A DNA stretch of 64,000 bases, from positions 124,001 to 188,000 of the forward strand of contig JAHHHR010000005.1 in assembly GCA_019359245.1 (NCBI GenBank). Direction: 5' to 3'. The notes under the pieces are model-generated. The model ran no database searches. It was not told where the DNA came from and worked only from the letters and a program-made list of their open reading frames with translations. The position numbers and the translations under genes are program-made. Origin of the DNA: Nostoc desertorum CM1-VF14. GTDB taxonomy: Bacteria; Cyanobacteriota; Cyanobacteriia; Cyanobacteriales; Nostocaceae. Positions 1-8,834 of the stretch are shown here, piece after piece; the stretch's first letter is position 1, and each line of letters opens with the position of its first letter.

Positions 1-323
1 TAGATCCTTTACCAGTATCACCACCAAACAATTCGTGTGAATTTCATTACGGAGTTGGCAAGAGTTAGCAAAGCTACTAACCCTCAACTTGCTAACCCGA
101 AAGTATGGTTTTTTTGAATTCGCCAACAGAGTCGTAATTTACGCGAACACTTCTTTTTTGTCCAAAGTCCAATACTAATGGGCGTGTCTTCGCTATATCT
201 ACCCCTTCTAAACGGTCAAGCTTTTTCTACCATTCGGCAGGGGCTTCAGCTTGAAAAATTTTTTACGATTGTTATGTGCAAAACCTGCCTTTATCTCTCT
301 TTAATTTCACCTTAATAAATAAT
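1..323. other. left edge, no gene recognised
   Basis: This stretch is stop-rich in all frames on reading and I see no family motif. It may hold the promoter of the next gene, but no clear -10/-35 pair or Shine-Dalgarno site stands out before either possible start (276 or 324). Confidence 0.4.
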
Positions 324-1484
324 ATGAGCTTCCTTTCGATCGAAGAACTGAAAGAACTCGTCGAACAGCCGCAAGGGCTATGTGTATCGATCTACATGCC
401 GACCGTGCAGCTTGGGTCAGAAATTCAGCAAAACTCTGTCCGCTTTAAGAATCTCATTCGGCAGGCAGAAGCAGAGATAGGAAAATACGAATCACCTCCG
501 GCTAATCCAGAGCAATTTCTTCAACCCGCGATCGAGTTGGATGAAGATGACTTTTGGCAGCATCAGGACGCAGGTTTAGCTTTATTCATTTCAGAAGGAT
601 TCTTCCGCTTCTATCGTGTGCCGATCGACATGATTGAATTGGTGGTCGTGAACACTAGCTTTCATCTCAAGCCGTTAATTCCTCTGTTGAGCGGAGATAA
701 CCGCTTCTATATTCTCATGCTCGGTCAGCGCGATGTGCGTCTTTTGGAAGGCAATCGCTATGGCATGACGCGTGAAGTTGAAATCGAAGGCTTGCCGAAG
801 AGTATGGATGAGGCCTTGCAGTATGACGAAGAAACGTCGAAAGATGAACAGCGACGCCAGGGCGCGGGCGCAGGTCGTTCAGCTTTGCAAGCGGGTGGTT
901 CCTATCACGGACATGGCGGCGGGCGTGAAAACGTTAAAGAAGAGTTGCTGCGATATTTTTATCTAGTGGATAAAAGCTTGCATGACTTCTTTCGCAATCG
1001 TCGATCGCCACTTGTGCTAGCTGGGGTTAACTATTTACTGCCGATTTACCAAGAGGCGAATACCTACAATTTCATTGTGGAAGAAGGAATTCAACACAAC
1101 ACAAAGGAGCAAACAGCACAAGAACTTCATGCAGAAGCCTGGGCGATCGTGGAGCCGCTATTTCAAGCAGACCAGCAAAAAGCAATTGATTACTATCATG
1201 AGTCGATCGCTGCTGGCAAAGGATCAAACGACTTGGATGAAGTCATTCAAGGCGCGTTTTATGGTCGTGTAGAACAGCTTTTTGTTCCGGTCGGTGTGCA
1301 AAAATGGGGACATTTTGATCCGGACTCAATGGAGATTGAAAGACACAATGAGGCTCAACCGGGCGATGAAGATTTGCTGAATGCAGCAGCAATTCAAACG
1401 ATCTTTCATGGGGGAACGGTGTACGCCGTTGAACCAGGAGCAGTGCCTGATGAGGCACCTGTTGCAGCAGTCTTTCGCTACTAA
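324..1484 (+). CDS. baeRF-type (eRF1-like) release-factor homologue
   Basis: A soluble protein of 386 residues that resembles the bacterial archaeo-eukaryotic release factor families (baeRF3/baeRF7 type). The family is related to eRF1/aRF1 and is thought to act on ribosomes, but its reaction is not established. Seen: an N-terminal alpha/beta domain (SFLSIEELKEL onward), a middle part with FYILMLGQRDVRLLEG, a flexible Gly/His-rich loop (GSYHGHGGG) in the place where eRF1 carries its GGQ loop, and a C-terminal domain ending VAAVFRY. The start at 324 (MSFLSIEE) is preferred because the extra 16 residues from 276 are not family-like; neither start has a good Shine-Dalgarno. The gene is visibly richer in G+C than its neighbours and holds six CGATCG hexamers, none in the full HIP1 octamer, which suggests transfer. 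Confidence 0.65.
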   Translation: MSFLSIEELKELVEQPQGLCVSIYMPTVQLGSEIQQNSVRFKNLIRQAEAEIGKYESPPANPEQFLQPAIELDEDDFWQHQDAGLALFISEGFFRFYRVPIDMIELVVVNTSFHLKPLIPLLSGDNRFYILMLGQRDVRLLEGNRYGMTREVEIEGLPKSMDEALQYDEETSKDEQRRQGAGAGRSALQAGGSYHGHGGGRENVKEELLRYFYLVDKSLHDFFRNRRSPLVLAGVNYLLPIYQEANTYNFIVEEGIQHNTKEQTAQELHAEAWAIVEPLFQADQQKAIDYYHESIAAGKGSNDLDEVIQGAFYGRVEQLFVPVGVQKWGHFDPDSMEIERHNEAQPGDEDLLNAAAIQTIFHGGTVYAVEPGAVPDEAPVAAVFRY

Positions 1485-1504
1485 TTGGCCCAATGTTAGG
1501 TGGG

Positions 1505-1576
1505 TGCCTAAGCCAGGAAGTCACCCTCCTGACTCGGCTACAAAACCCTGCATGAATCGTTAGATTCACACGGCTC
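1505..1576 (-). mobile_element. group II intron 3' end relic (domains V and VI)
   Basis: On the minus strand, 1576-1542 reads as a 35-nt hairpin starting GAGCCGTGTGAATC, with a TAAC loop, a returning GATTCATGC arm and a pyrimidine-rich end. This is the layout of group II intron domain V, with the AGC catalytic triad at the 5' base. It is followed by a domain VI-like hairpin (about 1533-1508, TCAGGA...TTCCTG). No reverse transcriptase ORF or 5' end lies nearby, so it is a fragment. It begins only 20 bp past the stop of the baeRF-type gene. Confidence 0.6.
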
Positions 1577-1636
1577 CTCAATGACTTGGTGCTTGTCAAA
1601 CACACCGATAAATTCCGAGTTAGAAGGAATTACGGT

Positions 1637-1731
1637 TGGGGACTTCCAGAAAATAAAATATACAGTTCCTAAGAATGATAATAATTATTATGAGGTGGGA
1701 TAGGCTGCCAACGGCAGCCTATCCCACCTCA
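1637..1731 (+). repeat. MITE-like repeat with 18-bp perfect hairpin, copy 1
   Basis: It begins GGGACTTCCA, then AAATAAAATATACAGT and an ATAAT/ATTAT segment, and ends in a perfect stem (1692-1709 pairing with 1713-1730, loop AAC). The same order of blocks occurs in reverse orientation at 52077-52173, so it is a dispersed element. It probably also ends transcription of the upstream gene. Between here and 1977 nothing else is recognisable. Confidence 0.7.
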
Positions 1732-1977
1732 ATTTGTAGTAAATTCAATTTATATTCCTCCTATCAACGTGACCAAATACATCAGAGCAGACCATCGATA
1801 TTCGATGATCTGATAGGACGTTATTCTCAGATGGTGGCGGTTGAATTCCAACCGTTTGCTTTCGAATTTATTTCACCTCAAGGAGGGTTTCGTTGCATTT
1901 TTCTTTTGATAGGCAATATTCATCAAGGATGTTACTAATTAAAACCCCAACTTTAAAAGCCAAAATCGCTATAAGCA

Positions 1978-2634
1978 TCAAATATTTGGTGTGTTAGAGT
2001 TTGCGCGTCCTGAGTTTACCCCTGTTTTACTATCCCGTTGGCTAAGACCTAAAGTTACTCGTTTCATAATCCAGTACAAACCTGCAAGTACCACAAAGGT
2101 GATAGCAATAATTACTAGGGGTTGTTTCCCTAGAATTTCTTCTACCCCTTTGGTAAGCAAGGCATCGGGTTGAGTAATCAAATCCCAACTGTTGAAACGC
2201 AAAAATCGTCCCCAATAGACACCAATAGCGCACAGAAAATGGGTAATCAACTCAACGCGCCAAATCCATTGGCTCTTACCGATGCGATGTAAGTAGTAAC
2301 CCCAATTAATTAACGATATTACATAAGCTTCAAATCCACCGATAATTACTAGCAAATACACAGGAATGAGTACTAAAGTAATCATCCAAACCGATTGAAT
2401 CGTGCGGATATCGTCTATCAGGTGAATTACATCAGTCAACAAATATGGTGCATTCGGTAAGAAAGCATAGAAAACTAAGAATCCTAACCACCAAAGCCAA
2501 GAGCCACCACGCCTAAATCGAAATAGCCACACACTCAAAGCTAAAGGTATAAAAGCCAGAAATAAATTCCAAGTCATCCAACTCATATTAATTCGCAAGA
2601 CCTGTAAAACTCTGGCTATCAATTCTTCTTTCAT
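1978..2634 (-). CDS. DUF1361 integral membrane protein
   Basis: A 218-residue protein with about six hydrophobic segments, matching the DUF1361 family in length and in its hallmark stretch FYAFLPNAPYLLTDVIHL near residue 60. Further family-like features are the HRIGKSQWIWRVE loop and GRFLRFNSWDL near residue 145. The function of the family is unknown; the protein should sit in the cytoplasmic membrane. It appears monocistronic: the next minus-strand gene upstream starts near 3.6 kb. The last 15 residues are polar and poorly conserved. Confidence 0.8.
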   Translation of the reverse strand: MKEELIARVLQVLRINMSWMTWNLFLAFIPLALSVWLFRFRRGGSWLWWLGFLVFYAFLPNAPYLLTDVIHLIDDIRTIQSVWMITLVLIPVYLLVIIGGFEAYVISLINWGYYLHRIGKSQWIWRVELITHFLCAIGVYWGRFLRFNSWDLITQPDALLTKGVEEILGKQPLVIIAITFVVLAGLYWIMKRVTLGLSQRDSKTGVNSGRANSNTPNI

Positions 2635-2905
2635 AGGTGCTAACTCAGAAGGCGTTTTATTGATCTAGATTCACTCTGTAGTGTTAGCCTGACAGATAAA
2701 TTTTTTGTAATCCCCAAGAAAACTAATGTCCTCCAATATCAGACAAAATTTTTGTCTCATTTAAAAATAAATGCTCACTGAATATATGTCTGATTTTTTT
2801 GATATATTTTATACAAAGGGATGAGATTTATCAATCAATCGGCTTAAGCCACTAGTATAGCCAGAAAATCATTAGGGTAAAATCTACCGTAGAAAGAAAG
2901 GTATC

Positions 2906-3166
2906 ATGGCAAAAAAGCTACTGAATATCTTCCGGTGGAATCTCCTAACTGGAATATTGCTCCTGTCATGGCTATTATATAGATTTCATTCTGCCCTGCC
3001 AGACTTCCAGAAGCATATTAAAACTTTTGGTAAAACAACCATCCAACTGCAAGTTAGGGTTGACAACAGACCCCAAGTGAAGCTTCCCCTATCTATGTGT
3101 AGTAACCTGTTTAGCCCATGCCCCAAATTAGATTATTCTGGCTCGCTACAGTATTTATTCATCTGA
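2906..3166 (+). CDS. small single-span hypothetical protein
   Basis: An 86-residue frame with a plausible Shine-Dalgarno (GAAAGAAAGG, 5-6 bases before ATG) and one hydrophobic segment (residues 13-24, NLLTGILLLSWL). No family is recognised. Its last 34 bases overlap the end of the convergent lipoprotein gene, which is unusual and lowers trust in the C-terminus. It may be a real short gene or a chance frame. Confidence 0.35.
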   Translation: MAKKLLNIFRWNLLTGILLLSWLLYRFHSALPDFQKHIKTFGKTTIQLQVRVDNRPQVKLPLSMCSNLFSPCPKLDYSGSLQYLFI

Positions 3167-3621
3167 TTGATTAACGTATCCGACTGCTTGCCAACCTTTG
3201 TAGCTGTTGTTAATGCTGAATCAATTTCGGCTCTCGCCTTTTGGATTTTTTCTCTACCAGATGTCGAAGCATCTGCTATTTTGGTCGCACCAAGCGCCTT
3301 ACCTGCAATAGCTACCGATTGACTGAGATTTTGAAAAATTTTGACAAAACCGCTTTGAAATTCTTTCAGCTTAGGATCTTTTAAATTCAGTTCCCTAATC
3401 GATTTAGTCACAAATTCTAAATCTTTAGATAGCTGTATGCTGGTAATCACCTGCGTTCCTTTACTTTTATCAATCAGAGAAGTTCCGGCATTCACAACTC
3501 GAATCATCTGCTGGCACTGGGAGGCTTTGTTTTCGCTGCAACTAGTAATCAATAAAGCAATGCTTAGGGTAACAGGAGTAAGAACAGTATATTTATGTGA
3601 ATATTTATATGAAACAGACAT
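3133..3621 (-). CDS. putative lipoprotein, helical, unknown function
   Basis: From the ATG at 3621 the product is 162 residues and starts with a lipoprotein signal: basic MSVSYKYSHKY, hydrophobic TPVTLSIALLI, then the lipobox-like TSC, so the mature protein would begin at Cys and be membrane-anchored. The rest is hydrophilic and helical (SKDLEFVTKSIRELNLKD, then EKIQKARAEIDSALTTA), a pattern seen in short coiled periplasmic lipoproteins. The longer frame from 3711 adds 30 residues with a second hydrophobic run and is less likely. No function is recognised. Confidence 0.55.
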   Translation of the reverse strand: MSVSYKYSHKYTVLTPVTLSIALLITSCSENKASQCQQMIRVVNAGTSLIDKSKGTQVITSIQLSKDLEFVTKSIRELNLKDPKLKEFQSGFVKIFQNLSQSVAIAGKALGATKIADASTSGREKIQKARAEIDSALTTATKVGKQSDTLINQMNKYCSEPE

Positions 3622-3722
3622 TAACACCCCAACAACAATAAAACCGAGAATATAGTACCCAATATTAGGAGTAAATAAAATAACTAAGAGGGGGCATGAG
3701 GCATTGGGCATGGTGTATTAAT

Positions 3723-3776
3723 TTTTCTCCCCCTACCTCCCCTGCCTCCCCTGCTTCCCCTACTCCTCACTCTCTG
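3723..3776. repeat. CCCCTGCYTCC short repeats
   Basis: A run of degenerate heptamers of the CCCCTGCTCC type, which recurs in this window near 35.1, 37.75, 37.98, 43.25 and 49.35 kb. It fills the gap between the lipoprotein gene and cbiO. Confidence 0.6.
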
Positions 3777-3782
3777 CTGGAA

Positions 3783-4547
3783 TTACCAACCTATCGGTAA
3801 ACCCAACTGGTCTAAAATAGCACCATCTTGCAAAAGTGGCTGAATATTGCTGTCTATTTGAATGCGACCACCGGACAGTACCAAAGCGCGTTGAGTAACT
3901 CTGCCTAGCCAATGTAGGTCATGAGAAGCAATTAAAATCACCTGCACGGGTAAATTTAACAACACTTGCGCTAAATGTCGCCGCCATGCTGGATCAAGAC
4001 CGTTAGTCGGCTCATCCAAAATTAGAATTGTCGGGTCTAGGGCTAAAATCGAGGCTAGGGCGGCTAAACGTCTTTGTCCTCCAGAGAGTTCGTGGGCGGA
4101 ACGATTGGCGTAGGCTTCGAGGCCAAAATCAGCTAATAACTGCCGGGCGCGATCGCTTGCCTCTGCTGGTGACATTCCATAGTTGCGTGGACCAAAGGTG
4201 ACATCTTCCAAGATGGTTGGCATAAATAGTTGGTCGTTGGCATCTTGGAAGCTAAAGCCGATTTTGCGACGTATTTGGGGTAGAGTTTTAGGTTCTACTG
4301 GGATACCATTAATCGTAATTTTTCCAGTTTGCGGTTGTTTTAAGCCGATCAGGTTCTCCAACAAGGTGCTTTTTCCAGAACCAGTGGCTCCCATCAACGC
4401 CACGCGATCGCCCGGATTTAAGGTAAAAGAAATTTCTTGTAATACTGGCTCCTGGCGAGAATAGGCATACACCAGGTTCTCAACCTCGACCACGGCTGCG
4501 TTGGGGTTATGGGTTGATGATTGGGGATTAGAAGTTAAAGATTTCAA
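3783..4547 (-). CDS. cbiO: ECF transporter ATPase CbiO
   Basis: ATPase of an energy-coupling-factor importer for cobalt or nickel. Of 254 residues, about 20-225 form one ABC domain with Walker A GATGSGKST (near residue 54), the Q-loop region GFSFQDANDQLFMPT typical of ECF A-subunits, signature LSGGQRRLAALA, Walker B LILDEPTNGLD and the switch ASHDLHW. It is last in the order cbiM-cbiQ-cbiO, 29 bp after cbiQ, so the three genes form one operon. It would power the CbiQ/CbiM membrane part. The first 17 residues are low-complexity and the true start could be slightly internal. Confidence 0.9.
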   Translation of the reverse strand: MKSLTSNPQSSTHNPNAAVVEVENLVYAYSRQEPVLQEISFTLNPGDRVALMGATGSGKSTLLENLIGLKQPQTGKITINGIPVEPKTLPQIRRKIGFSFQDANDQLFMPTILEDVTFGPRNYGMSPAEASDRARQLLADFGLEAYANRSAHELSGGQRRLAALASILALDPTILILDEPTNGLDPAWRRHLAQVLLNLPVQVILIASHDLHWLGRVTQRALVLSGGRIQIDSNIQPLLQDGAILDQLGLPIGW

Positions 4548-4576
4548 GATTCACAAACTCAATATTTACAACTTCG

Positions 4577-5230
4577 CTAAATTCTGTAAGAAGTAAGAGT
4601 TACACAAGCAGCGATCGCCCACGCTACTAGTATGGCAAAACGCTCTTTTGGTCTGAGGGGAGAATCTATAGGCAATTGCCCGTTGTATCCACGAGTTACC
4701 ATTGCTGCGTAGACTCGCTCTGCCCTTTCTAGACTACGGAGATACAAGGCTCCAATCATGGCAGCACTGGCGTAGCGCAACCATCCCGCAGTTCCATTCA
4801 AACCGCGTAATTGAGCGCTGCGTTGCATCCGCGTCACTTCTGAGAGCAAAATTTCCATATATTGCCCAGCTAATAACAAGTTTTCCTTTAAAGGTGCTGG
4901 TACAGGTAAGCCTTTAAGGGCTATACCAAAACTGTGGGGTGGTAAGGTTAACAAAAAACTATTCATGGTAACCAAACAAACCAGAGAACGAACTAGCAAA
5001 AAACTGGCTCGTTCCCATCCCAAGGGCAATGCCAGCAATGACAAAAAGATCAATTCTGTACCGAGTAATCCCCCTAAGCGGGGAATTGGTACGCGCAACA
5101 GCCAAACCCACAAAAGTGCGATCGCGCCATATACACCTAAGCAATACCAAGCATGATGCTTTAATAAAGCTGCTCCCACCACAACCACTAGTGACAGTTG
5201 CAAACGTAACGGTAAGGAAAGTTTAAGCAT
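4577..5230 (-). CDS. cbiQ: ECF transporter transmembrane subunit CbiQ
   Basis: The 217-residue T-component of the importer, linking the ATPase to the metal-binding S-component. Seen: several hydrophobic helices in the first half and the two coupling-helix motifs of the family (QRSAQLRGLNGT near residue 138 and ERVYAAMVTRGYNG near 177, each with the A-R-G type core). Its start overlaps the last 8 bases of cbiM, which indicates translational coupling. Confidence 0.9.
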   Translation of the reverse strand: MLKLSLPLRLQLSLVVVVGAALLKHHAWYCLGVYGAIALLWVWLLRVPIPRLGGLLGTELIFLSLLALPLGWERASFLLVRSLVCLVTMNSFLLTLPPHSFGIALKGLPVPAPLKENLLLAGQYMEILLSEVTRMQRSAQLRGLNGTAGWLRYASAAMIGALYLRSLERAERVYAAMVTRGYNGQLPIDSPLRPKERFAILVAWAIAACVTLTSYRI

Positions 5231-6146
5231 TATTCGGTTTCACCACCTTGGCAATCCCAAAGGCCACAGCAAAGCAAACCGCAGCTCCCACCAGCCCAGC
5301 GATACTAGTGCCTATTGGCCCTAAACCCTCAATGCCATAGTCAGCTAAGGGAGTCGGCACAACTACCCGTACTTTCTCGGCTAAGTCGATGAAGCCTGCG
5401 TTTTCGGCGACTTTTTCCAGACCATCAGGCCATGCTGAGGCAAAGAGTGACAGCACTCCCGCAATTAAGAAAATCGTGACAATGGGTACAGACCAACCGC
5501 GAAACTCATGCTGTTCCCCTGGTAACAAATCTGGTCGAGCGGTCGCTAAGTAAGTCAGCACACCTCCAGTAATTATGCCTTCGCCAATGCCAATCAGAAC
5601 ATGGACACCAGCCATAGCTGCTAAAACTATGGCTACGGGTGCAGTTCCTGAAAGGGCTAACTCAATGGCACAAGCTACAGCAGCTACCACTACACTTACA
5701 CCAGCAGCTATACCAGCAGCCAAGGGTAAGCGCCCTTGAGACCCACCCAATAGCCGTTGTAAGGTTTGGGTTAAAATCCAGCCAACCCAAACACCAACTA
5801 CTGCCATGTTCAAAATATTCGCTCCTAAGGCTGTAATGCCACCGTCAGCAAACAGTACAGCTTGAATAATTAAAACTGTGGCGATACACAGCGTTCCTGC
5901 CCACGGACTACCCAAAACGATCGCAGCTAAGGTTCCCCCTAACAAGTGACCACTTGTACCTCCTGCTACTGGAAAATTGATCATTTGGGCGGCAAAAATG
6001 AAAGCGGTGGTTAGCCCCAGTATCGGCGCACGGCGGATACCAAAAGCCTCTTGCGATCGCCCGAAGGCAATAAAGAGTGCTGCTACACTCGCTAAACCAG
6101 TAGCCCCTGCCACGGGAACAGAAACGAATCCATCAGGAATATGCAT
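5223..6146 (-). CDS. cbiM: ECF transporter substrate subunit CbiM with CbiN-like tail
   Basis: The metal-capturing S-component. It begins MHIPDGF, the family hallmark in which the free N-terminus and His2 help bind Co2+ or Ni2+. Residues 1-210 are the CbiM membrane domain (NFPVAGGTSGHLLGGTL, GITALGANILNMA). The last 90 residues hold a CbiN/NikN-like part with the ASAWPDGLEKVAE motif, so no separate cbiN is needed. The metal (Co or Ni) cannot be told from sequence. No cobalamin riboswitch or conserved operator was recognised in the 1.35 kb upstream. Confidence 0.9.
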   Translation of the reverse strand: MHIPDGFVSVPVAGATGLASVAALFIAFGRSQEAFGIRRAPILGLTTAFIFAAQMINFPVAGGTSGHLLGGTLAAIVLGSPWAGTLCIATVLIIQAVLFADGGITALGANILNMAVVGVWVGWILTQTLQRLLGGSQGRLPLAAGIAAGVSVVVAAVACAIELALSGTAPVAIVLAAMAGVHVLIGIGEGIITGGVLTYLATARPDLLPGEQHEFRGWSVPIVTIFLIAGVLSLFASAWPDGLEKVAENAGFIDLAEKVRVVVPTPLADYGIEGLGPIGTSIAGLVGAAVCFAVAFGIAKVVKPNNA

Positions 6147-6910
6147 GATCTACCCTGTATTTTAGATGTTTATTTACTCAATACAAGCAATAAAACAAAG
6201 ACATTAAATTAATAACAAACAAAATTTTCACCTTTTTTGCAATGCCCTCTTGGGGGATTTTATGCTGTCACTTCCGAGATATTTACAATCCAATGGCTGC
6301 TAAATAGTATACTTATTTACTAATATATTAAATTTTATTAACTTTATTTTTATATCTGTTGCCAAATATTGATAAACTCTTGGCAAAGTAGAAAAAACTT
6401 GACTTTATTAAATTAATATGCATTTAATTTAGAATGCTATCAAGGGGCAAAATGCTGGCTAAAATTGCGTTTCTTCTCTACCAGATGTTACACAAAAATT
6501 TTGAATTGCCTTGCTGCTCTTACGTTTAAGATATAGTTATCTCTATTTACAGCAGTTTTGATTTATTGAAGTCACATCTGTTGTAGGGGCATAACATTGC
6601 GGTGTCTAAAAGCGGAAGTTTATTTACTAAATAATCTTGATATTATCTGGATTCAAGAAGAATTCCGAAGTCAGAGTTCAGGATTCAGAATGTAATTAGC
6701 TCTTGTTTTTGATTCACCATTTTCTTGTTTCCTACCAGTTTTAAGATTTTGTCAACCACTACTTACTTAGTAAGTGTAAATCACTAGAAGATAATGTAGT
6801 TAGCGTAACGCACCGAAAACCTAAAATGGCGCTTTACTACAGTCTTCCTAACACACCCTACAGCTAAACTGTTACGCATTTAACTTGAACATTTACATGA
6901 AGGTTGATGA

Positions 6911-6961
6911 CCCATGACTAATGACTAATGACTAATAACCGTTAACCGTCAACAGTTAACG
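6911..6961. repeat. ATGACTA heptamer repeats plus GTTAAC repeats
   Basis: About four tandem units of ATGACTA/ATGACTAAT followed by AACCGTTAACCGTCAACAGT. This is a short tandem repeat family common in Nostoc intergenic DNA. The same heptamer is at 24891-24938. Confidence 0.75.
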
Positions 6962-7290
6962 ACCGTAAAGAGTGTTTATACAATTTAGGCGCGCATCAGT
7001 TTACTATTTTGTCACGAATGATTTCCAATTAGTACATTAGCTCTATTAATACGAAAAAGCCTTTGCATAGTCCTGACAAATTGTATATTTGCTGACTTAG
7101 CTGACTTCTGTGGTACAGTATTGATTGTATAAAAAATGTATGAAAATTCAAAAAAATACCATATATATAAGCAGTAAAATGTAAAGCTTAGATGAAGTTT
7201 ATGAAAAACTTTTGAATTGATCTGCGGGAATTACTAAACTTTTCAGAATAACCAACTGTAACAAAAGTATTCATCAAATTTTGACAACCA

Positions 7291-7409
7291 TAGGACTTAC
7301 GCATGAGTTACGGAATAACGTAGACGCAAAGCGGTTTACCGCAGGCTACCGCAGAGGCACAGAGAGCACGGAGAAATCAGAGTTTGAGAGATATTTTGCG
7401 TAAGTCCTA
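7291..7409. mobile_element. MITE-like element with 13-bp inverted ends
   Basis: A 119-bp unit bounded by perfect inverted repeats TAGGACTTACGCA (7291-7303) and TGCGTAAGTCCTA (7397-7409). The interior is non-coding and contains a GCAGAGGCACAGAGAGCACG block typical of Nostoc intergenic elements. It is too short to encode a transposase, so it would be mobilised in trans or be a deleted IS. Confidence 0.7.
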
Positions 7410-7493
7410 AACCAAATTCAGTCAATAAAGCCAGCAGATGTTTGGCTCTATTTCCCTCGGTCGTTACACATCCTCGTTCTGTAATGTGAAACT

Positions 7494-8732
7494 ATGAAAA
7501 CAAACTCATCGAACTCACTGTTAACAGTACCAACTGGCCCGCTAAAGATTTCAGAGTTACCCCCTAACAGTGTGGCTACAAGTAGTGAATCTATTTATCT
7601 TTCCCTAGTCATTCCTACTTATAAAGAGCGTGACAATATCAAGAATGTAGTCAGCATATTGAGTCAGTTACTGGATGAATCTATTCCAGGAAGCTATGAA
7701 TTGATTGTGGTAGACGATGATAGCCCAGACCGAACTTGGGAAATAGCAGAATCTTTGACGACAGAATACCCCCAGTTGCGGGTGATGCGACGCCAACAGG
7801 AACGAGGGCTATCCTCAGCGGTGATTCGTGGGTGGCAAGCAGCCACAGGGAATGTGTTGGGTGTGATTGACGGAGATTTGCAGCATCCACCAGAAGTGCT
7901 GATGCAATTGTTGGGTAGTGTTAAGCAGGGAGCAGATTTGGCATTAGCTAGCCGTCATGTGGACGGAGGCGGTGTTAGTAGCTGGAGTGTTGTTAGGCGT
8001 TTCTTGTCTCGTGGCGCTCAGTTGTTAGGCTTGGTGATTTTACCGGGGGTACTAGGCAGAGTTTCTGACCCCATGAGTGGTTATTTTATGGTGCGGCGGA
8101 GTGCGATCGCCAATGCAACACTCAATCCTGTAGGATACAAAATTCTCTTAGAAGTAATTGGGCGGGGAAAAGTAGACCAAGTTGCCGAAGTTGGCTATGT
8201 GTTCTGCGAACGCAAAGAGGGTGAGAGTAAAGTCACATGGAAGCAATATATAGATTACATTCACCACTTGGTAAGGTTGCGGCTTTCCACTGGGCGAGTA
8301 GGACGATTGAGTAGAAAAGTCAATTTCCCTATCGGTCGATTTGTCCGTTTTGGGTTTGTTGGCTTGAGTGGTGTGTTTGTGGATTTAACGGTGTTTCACT
8401 TGCTGCTTACTGTGATTCATTTAGGTTTAACTCGCAGTACGATTCTTTCGGCCGGAGTGGCAATCGTAAATAATTTTCTATGGAATGATTTATGGACTTT
8501 TGGTGATATTTCTCAGAGGCAACCCGATCCACGTCAACGTTTCAAGCGATTCTTGAAGTTCAGTGCGGTCTGTTTGGCAGGAGTTATATTACAAGCTCTA
8601 ATAATTAACTTTCTCTATAATGTCTTGGATATAAATGAGTATTTAGCTAAGTTGATAGCGATCGCAGTTGCTACTATCTGGAATTTCTGGATTAATTTGA
8701 AACTTAGCTGGCGCGTCACTGATGTGAAATAA
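7494..8732 (+). CDS. polyprenol-phosphate glycosyltransferase (GT2) with GtrA domain
   Basis: 412 residues in two parts. Residues about 35-260 are a GT2 domain of the dolichol-phosphate mannose synthase type: SLVIPTYKERDN start, VVDDDSPDRT, and the DGDLQHPPE metal-binding loop. Residues about 285-408 are a GtrA-like domain of four membrane helices (RFVRFGFVGLSGVFVDLTVF, then WNDLWTF and IATIWNFWINLKLSW). The enzyme should move mannose or glucose from a nucleotide sugar to polyprenyl phosphate at the inner membrane face. The next gene, a GT39-like membrane glycosyltransferase, could use that lipid-linked sugar; the pair probably forms an operon. Confidence 0.85.
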   Translation: MKTNSSNSLLTVPTGPLKISELPPNSVATSSESIYLSLVIPTYKERDNIKNVVSILSQLLDESIPGSYELIVVDDDSPDRTWEIAESLTTEYPQLRVMRRQQERGLSSAVIRGWQAATGNVLGVIDGDLQHPPEVLMQLLGSVKQGADLALASRHVDGGGVSSWSVVRRFLSRGAQLLGLVILPGVLGRVSDPMSGYFMVRRSAIANATLNPVGYKILLEVIGRGKVDQVAEVGYVFCERKEGESKVTWKQYIDYIHHLVRLRLSTGRVGRLSRKVNFPIGRFVRFGFVGLSGVFVDLTVFHLLLTVIHLGLTRSTILSAGVAIVNNFLWNDLWTFGDISQRQPDPRQRFKRFLKFSAVCLAGVILQALIINFLYNVLDINEYLAKLIAIAVATIWNFWINLKLSWRVTDVK

Positions 8733-8834
8733 TCACAACGAGAGATTTGAGATTTTGATTTTTGTTCTTAGACTTTAGAACGAACTGAAATCTAAAACGT
8801 CAAATCTACAAGTCCATTCCTGTGAGGCCCGGCA

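Larger units (their letters stand above)
6147..7493. other. long AT-rich spacer between divergent genes
   Basis: It holds the promoters of cbiM (left) and the glycosyltransferase gene (right), a heptamer repeat near 6.92 kb and a MITE-like element at 7.29-7.41 kb. No open frame with family features and no tRNA-like cloverleaf was seen. B12-box-like bases (GCCACTG or complement) are not evident before cbiM. Confidence 0.5.

Noticed and set aside
1675..1938. 87-residue plus-strand frame
   Set aside because: It runs straight through the MITE-like hairpin at 1692-1730, so coding use is unlikely.
6147..6600. Cobalamin riboswitch upstream of cbiM
   Set aside because: No B12-box-like core or long conserved fold was visible; absence is not proof, and a covariance search would decide.
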